The notes under the pieces were generated by a model, which was not told the DNA's origin, searched no databases, and was given only the letters and a program-made list of their open reading frames with translations. The position numbers were made by a program, and so were the translations under genes. A stretch of DNA of 9,116 bases from DASTBU01 sp035711845. GTDB lineage: Bacteria > Acidobacteriota > Vicinamibacteria > Vicinamibacterales > 2-12-FULL-66-21. Shown here one piece after another: positions 6,207 through 9,116 of this stretch. The stretch is from NCBI GenBank assembly GCA_035711845.1, contig DASTBU010000023.1, forward strand, positions 1 to 9,116, read 5' to 3'. The stretch's first letter is position 1. The number at the start of each line of letters is the position of its first letter.

Positions 6207-6295
6207 GGAGAGGTACCGAAGTGGTCGTAACGGGGGCGCCTCGAAAGCGTCTTGTCCGAAAGGGCACGTGGGTTCGAATCCCACCCTCTCCGCCA
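6207..6295 (+). tRNA. tRNA-Ser (anticodon CGA)
   Basis: A full cloverleaf can be drawn by eye. The acceptor GGAGAGG (6207-6213) pairs with CCTCTCC (6285-6291), followed by G73 and an encoded CCA (6293-6295). The anticodon stem GGCGC/GCGTC, with one G-U pair, closes the loop CTCGAAA, giving anticodon CGA at 6242-6244. This reads UCG serine codons, consistent with a GC-rich genome. The long variable arm TGTCC-GAAA-GGGCA is the class II mark expected for tRNA-Ser. The T-arm is GTGGG-TTCGAAT-CCCAC. It is apparently intact. A degraded gene region follows downstream, but no second copy of the tRNA 3' end was seen in the window. Confidence 0.96.
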
Positions 6296-6549
6296 ACACT
6301 AACTACTTATAAATAGAAGCCTTAATGCCGTCACATCTCTGATGTCTGCCAGTTTTAAGCCAGACTTCAGAAATGCCGGTCACCCAGGCCGATCTTTTTT
6401 CGGAGCCCGTCGCTCTCTACGCAGACGGACCGCACCGGCACGCGAGCTTCCGGGACACCGACTGGTCATAGTCCCGGCAGCAGGTCTCACGCCGGTCTTT
6501 CACGCCACCTCAGCTACACTGACCTCTCCGCTCTCCCGCCATACAGGTA
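6296..6549. other. Spacer after tRNA-Ser
   Basis: The first 60 bases are AT-richer than the surroundings. A T6 run at 6405-6410 has no convincing stem before it. Apart from a possible 32-codon frame at 6373-6471, nothing was recognised. Confidence 0.4.
6373..6471 (+). CDS. Possible 32-residue ORF, unrecognised
   Basis: ATG at 6373 opens MPVTQADLFSEPVALYADGP and 12 further residues, ending in DTDWS before TAG. Composition is protein-like (acidic and mixed, unlike the Arg-rich shadow frames) and most third positions are G or C, as in real genes here. No ribosome binding site is visible before the ATG. It may be a fragment of a larger lost gene. I do not recognise it. Confidence 0.22.
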   Translation: MPVTQADLFSEPVALYADGPHRHASFRDTDWS

Positions 6550-7405
6550 GTGCGGAGGGCGGCATGCTCGGTTCGCCTTATCCTGAGTTGTTTTATCGAT
6601 CTTCCCTCGCTCTGGGTTACGGCTTCACGACTGGAGGATGCTGTTCGACTCGCCGGCCAGCCTCACAGAGAGGCAGAGGTACTGTTCCGCTTTCCCGTCG
6701 GATGCAAGCTGATGATCGATTCGGCCATTCGCATTCTGTCACTGGCCAATCAGCTCGACTTCTGCACGCGACGCGTGCGCCTCGATTTCGCGGAGGGCGA
6801 GCGTGGTGCGCTCGGCTATCTGAATCAAATGGCGTTCTTCGACCACCTGTCCGGCGGCATCGAGGTGACGCCTTCGCGGCCGATGTACTCCGGTGCTGAG
6901 CTCTACCGCGGCGCAAACGCCGGCCTTGTTGAAATCGCGCGGATCAACAAGGACGATCGAGACCAGGGTTTGCCGGGGCGGCTCACCGACGCTCTGATGC
7001 GATCATGCCGTTCACGGCGGGATGCCGACGATCTCTCGGGCGCGGCGTGGACGATTTTCGCGGAGGTGATCGACAACGTCTTTGAGCACAGCAAGCCCCC
7101 CCTGACGGGTATGCCGCGCTCCAAGTTTACAAGGGAGGCAATCAACTCTTGGTCGCCGTTTCTCATAGTGGCCTCGGGATCATGCAGACGTTGCGGCCCT
7201 CGCTTCAAACGAAGTTTCCAAGGCTCGTAGGGCTTTCTGACACTGCACTTCTCGTCGAGGTGTTTCGGCAGGGACTTTCGCGCCACGGGAGCGATCGAGG
7301 CTGCGGGTTGAAGGGTAGCGCTGCGAAGGCGATCAAGTTCAAGGCGGATCTCGATGTGCGCCTGCCAGGCCAGCGAGTCCTGCTGACGCCGGCGCGCGGC
7401 GCCTT
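6550..7405 (+). pseudogene. GHKL/HATPase-type ATP-binding protein, frameshifted and missing its G1-box Asp
   Basis: A frame from GTG 6550 carries a domain beginning about residue 27 ('RLEDAVRLAG', then 'FRFPVGCKLMIDSAIRILSL' at 46-65). Landmarks after that are 'VRLDFAEGERGALGYLNQMAFFDHL', 'PMYSGAELYRG' and the ATP-binding N-box AEVIDNVFEHS (171-181). At a run of seven C (7096-7102) the homology moves to another frame. Restoring one C gives KPPPDGYAALQVYKGGNQLL, which continues in the frame open from 7149 through GLGIMQTLRP, 'GLSDTALLVEVFRQG', the G2-like RGCGLKGSAAK and 'LDVRLPGQRVLLTPARGAF'. The G1 box, normally D-x-G-x-G, reads HSGLG, with CAT at 7164-7166. The usual C-terminal 20-odd residues are replaced by S41 sequence. 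I recall this architecture as regulatory ATP-binding proteins, often beside STAS-like partners; no partner remains here. The 5' end may also be damaged, because residues 1-26 look non-native and no ribosome binding site is clear. Confidence 0.78.
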
Positions 7406-8627
7406 CTGGAACGCAAGTGCATCCGCCTCAACGGACGCGACCCGAATTGGCGAGCGCTGTTCTCGGAGGAGCTCGAGAACCTCACACGCGCCAGTTCTCC
7501 CGCGGAATTCGAGACGCGAGTGAACGCAGTCATCGCGCGCGGCGCCCTCAGCCACGTCGCGTTCTTCCACGAAAGTGCGCAGCGCGCCCCGGCACGGCAT
7601 GCCATCAACGCAACGTTCGGTGCCATCGACATGGCACGGGGAAAGCGCTGGCTCTTTGAGGATGCATACGAAGGCGGCCCTGCCTATGTCGCGGGGATTC
7701 GAGCAGGAGACGTCCTGCTGACGGCGAGTGGTAAACAGATCTATCCCCCGGAAATACCGACCTTCGGGTTGGGCACTGATGCCGAGCTCACAATCGAACG
7801 CGCGGACGGTTCCTCCCGGCAAGTTCAAGTGGTGCTCCCGAAGGGGGAACCTGGCAAGGCGAAGGCGAAGCCCCCATGGCCCAGCCTACGAGCGTCGTCG
7901 CGCAAGAGATCAAGCCAGGGATCGGATACGTGAAGATCGCATTCTTTCCAGGCGTCAACGGACAGCGATTTGCCCGTGACCTGGATCGCGCACTTGCCGC
8001 CATCCGCGAGTGCAGGCGTCTGATAGTCGATCTTCGCGGCAACTTGGGAGGGTTCGTCGGTTCGCTTCGTCTCATGAGCTACTTGACGCCTGACCAAGTA
8101 CCGGTTGGGTACAGCCTCACCAGGAAGGGCGAGGATCGCAAGTGGCGCCCCGAACAACTGGCTTGCATCGATAAGCTGCCGGAAACGAAGTTCGACACCT
8201 CCGGATGGCTGTTCGGTTCCTCGTGCTGCACCGTGATCGCTCGATCCGTCTCATGACCGAAGGCTTGGGGCCGAAGCCATTCCACGGCCGGATCGTCATG
8301 CTCGTCAACGAGCATACGTTGAGCGCCGGCGAGATGGTCGCTGCGTTTGCTACAGAGAATGGGCTGGCGAGGATCGTCGGAACGCGGACGGGCGGTCAAG
8401 CGCTTGGCGGCGGAAACTTTTCAGTCGGCCATGGATTCGTCCTGCGCTTTCCGGCCGCCGGCTGGTACACGTGGCGGGGAGCCATCGTCGAAGGTCGGGG
8501 CGTAGAACCGGATGTCGACGTGCCTCTGTCAGCGGCGGGACTTCGAGAGCGCAAGGACAACCAGCTTGAGACGGCGATCGCGACAGTCGAGATCATGCAG
8601 CCTGGAGTTGAATCGAGAACCGGTTAG
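7406..8627 (+). pseudogene. S41 family peptidase (C-terminal processing protease-like), two frameshifts, 5' end missing
   Basis: Homology begins without a start codon at 7406 (LERKCIRLNGRDPNWRALF). It runs in one frame through the N-terminal helical part ('FETRVNAVIARGALSHVAFFHES') and a PDZ domain ('WLFEDAYEGGPAYVAGIRAGDVLLTASG'). At the C5 run 7871-7875 it moves to the frame open from 7876: VAQEIKPGIGYVKIAFFPGV, LIVDLRGNLGG, 'LACIDKLPETKFD'. Between about 8190 and 8210 it moves again to the frame of 8205: VRFLVLHRDRSIRLMTEGLG, then VNEHTLSAGEM with the presumed catalytic Ser, VGTRTGGQ, and 'VEGRGVEPDVDVPL', with TAG at 8625-8627. Both shifts are explained by one missing base. The Lys normally found in the S41 'TxGKG' motif is Gln here. 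The signal peptide is absent, and the gene abuts the broken ATPase directly. An intact protein would be an exported or periplasmic protease. Confidence 0.82.
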
Positions 8628-8967
8628 ACTCGGCGAATGGCGGGCGCGTATCAAAGCGGGCTTAACCGAACCGATGCTGCTGCTCCGCACCATCAGCTGG
8701 AGTTCGACGGGCACCGTAGGATTTACGTACACCTAGCGTGTCATGTCGGTCGGTCTCTGGTCGCCCCCACGCTGGTGTGGCGGTTTCCTCCTTCACCCCG
8801 CGCCGCCCTACGCCGCCAGGCCCAGCAAGTCGCCCCCCATCCGTCGGGAGGTCACGATAGGGCCCGCGCCCGAGATGCATCATTTATGATGTGCGCGGTC
8901 CACTCCAACTGGTTCAGGACGTTGAGGCGAACACGATCGTTTGGTCGGATTTTGCGAAACTCTGCCC
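8628..8967. other. Intergenic region without recognised gene
   Basis: About 340 bases lie between the S41 remnant and the Crp-like gene. Frames on both strands are short and shadow-like (Arg/Pro/His-rich or broken). Composition shifts from GC-rich (8740-8875) to AT-richer near 8880-8967, where the promoter of the Crp-like gene should lie. TTGAGG (8922-8927) with TCGGAT 17 bases on is only a weak promoter match. It could hold remnants of a mobile element, but none was recognised. Confidence 0.4.
8878..8891. repeat. Short perfect palindrome upstream of Crp-like gene
   Basis: CATCAT-TT-ATGATG is a perfect 6-base inverted repeat with a 2-base centre, about 77 bases before the start of the regulator. 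It lies at a position suitable for an operator. It does not match the textbook CRP (TGTGA-N6-TCACA) or FNR (TTGAT-N4-ATCAA) boxes. Confidence 0.3.
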
Positions 8968-9116
8968 ATGAAGCCCACCATCAAAAAACAATCCGTCAAT
9001 CAACTGCTCAATTCCTTGGAGCCGGGCGCATTCGAACGCGTCGCGAAGAAGCTCACGCGCGTGAAGCTTCGGCCAAAACAAGTTGTGTACAAACCGAATG
9101 AACCGATCGATTGCGT
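8968..9116 (+). CDS. Crp/Fnr-family transcriptional regulator, N-terminus only
   Basis: The ATG at 8968 starts a frame open to the window end (49 full codons). The text (N)QLLNSLEPGAFERVAKKLTRVKLRPKQVVYKPNEPID has the layout of a cyclic-nucleotide-binding-type sensor domain at its N-terminus: 'LL..L....F..L...L..V.L..GQVLY.PGEPI'. In this family that is followed by a beta-roll and a winged helix at the C-terminus. Both lie outside the window, so the ligand and DNA-binding parts cannot be judged. No clear Shine-Dalgarno sequence precedes the ATG (TGCGAAACTCTGCCC). Codon use is more A-rich and Lys-rich than in the neighbours, which may reflect different ancestry. Confidence 0.65.
   Translation, partial: MKPTIKKQSVNQLLNSLEPGAFERVAKKLTRVKLRPKQVVYKPNEPIDC

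Noticed and set aside
6373..6410. T6 run as a terminator for tRNA-Ser
   Set aside because: The stem before the T-run has only about three G-C pairs with a long loop, too weak to call.
6342..6899. Plus-strand frame of 185 codons overlapping the ATPase start
   Set aside because: It is Arg/Ser-rich without a domain, and the overlapping frame carries the recognisable ATPase sequence.
8618..8665. GGTTAGAC and GGCTTAACCG segments resembling an integron attC site
   Set aside because: The inner and outer core boxes are not properly paired, and there is no integrase or cassette structure in the window.
8637..9101. Plus-strand frame of 154 codons over the Crp-like start
   Set aside because: It is His/Arg/Ala-rich low-complexity translation. 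The overlapping frame from 8968 matches a Crp/Fnr N-terminus.

Overview
The window is high-GC bacterial DNA. Gene content and protein style suggest an Acidobacteriota, probably Vicinamibacteria-like, chromosome; this is an inference from protein style, not a placement. The supporting features are a Big_2-type lipoprotein with a Cys/His-Arg-rich tail, a sulfatase-fold lipoprotein with the LPSH motif, a DUF5335 protein, a Prx6-type peroxiredoxin and a diverged S41 peptidase.

Layout: (1) 1-63, minus strand: the first 21 codons of a [2Fe-2S] small subunit of the CO-dehydrogenase/xanthine-dehydrogenase family. (2) 64-559: a divergent intergenic region with one weak small-ORF candidate. (3) 560-4685, plus strand: a lipoprotein, a sulfatase-fold hydrolase/transferase 8 bp behind it, a DUF5335 protein, a DUF6544/DUF6920-like membrane-anchored protein, and a C-terminal remnant of a second copy of the lipoprotein. 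The intact lipoprotein and its broken relative bracket the other three genes. (4) 4781-5319: a 7-bp GCACGTS repeat tract runs right up to the tRNA adenosine deaminase gene tadA. (5) 5319-6042: a 56-bp inverted repeat lies between the converging ends of tadA and a 1-Cys peroxiredoxin gene. (6) 6164-6295: a consensus -10 box and a complete tRNA-Ser(CGA) with encoded CCA. (7) 6550-8627: a decayed pair, a GHKL-type ATP-binding protein followed directly by an S41 peptidase. Homology continues across three single-base frameshifts, the ATP-binding Asp is replaced by His, and the start of the S41 gene is missing. (8) 8628-8967: no recognisable gene. (9) 8968 to the end: the first 49 codons of a Crp/Fnr-type regulator.

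The core genes (tadA, tRNA-Ser, peroxiredoxin) are ordinary housekeeping and stress functions. No complete undescribed system is visible. The points most worth checking are the ATPase/S41 decay (or assembly-error) region, the lipoprotein duplication remnant, the Thr-for-Cys sulfatase site, and the two repeat elements beside tadA.
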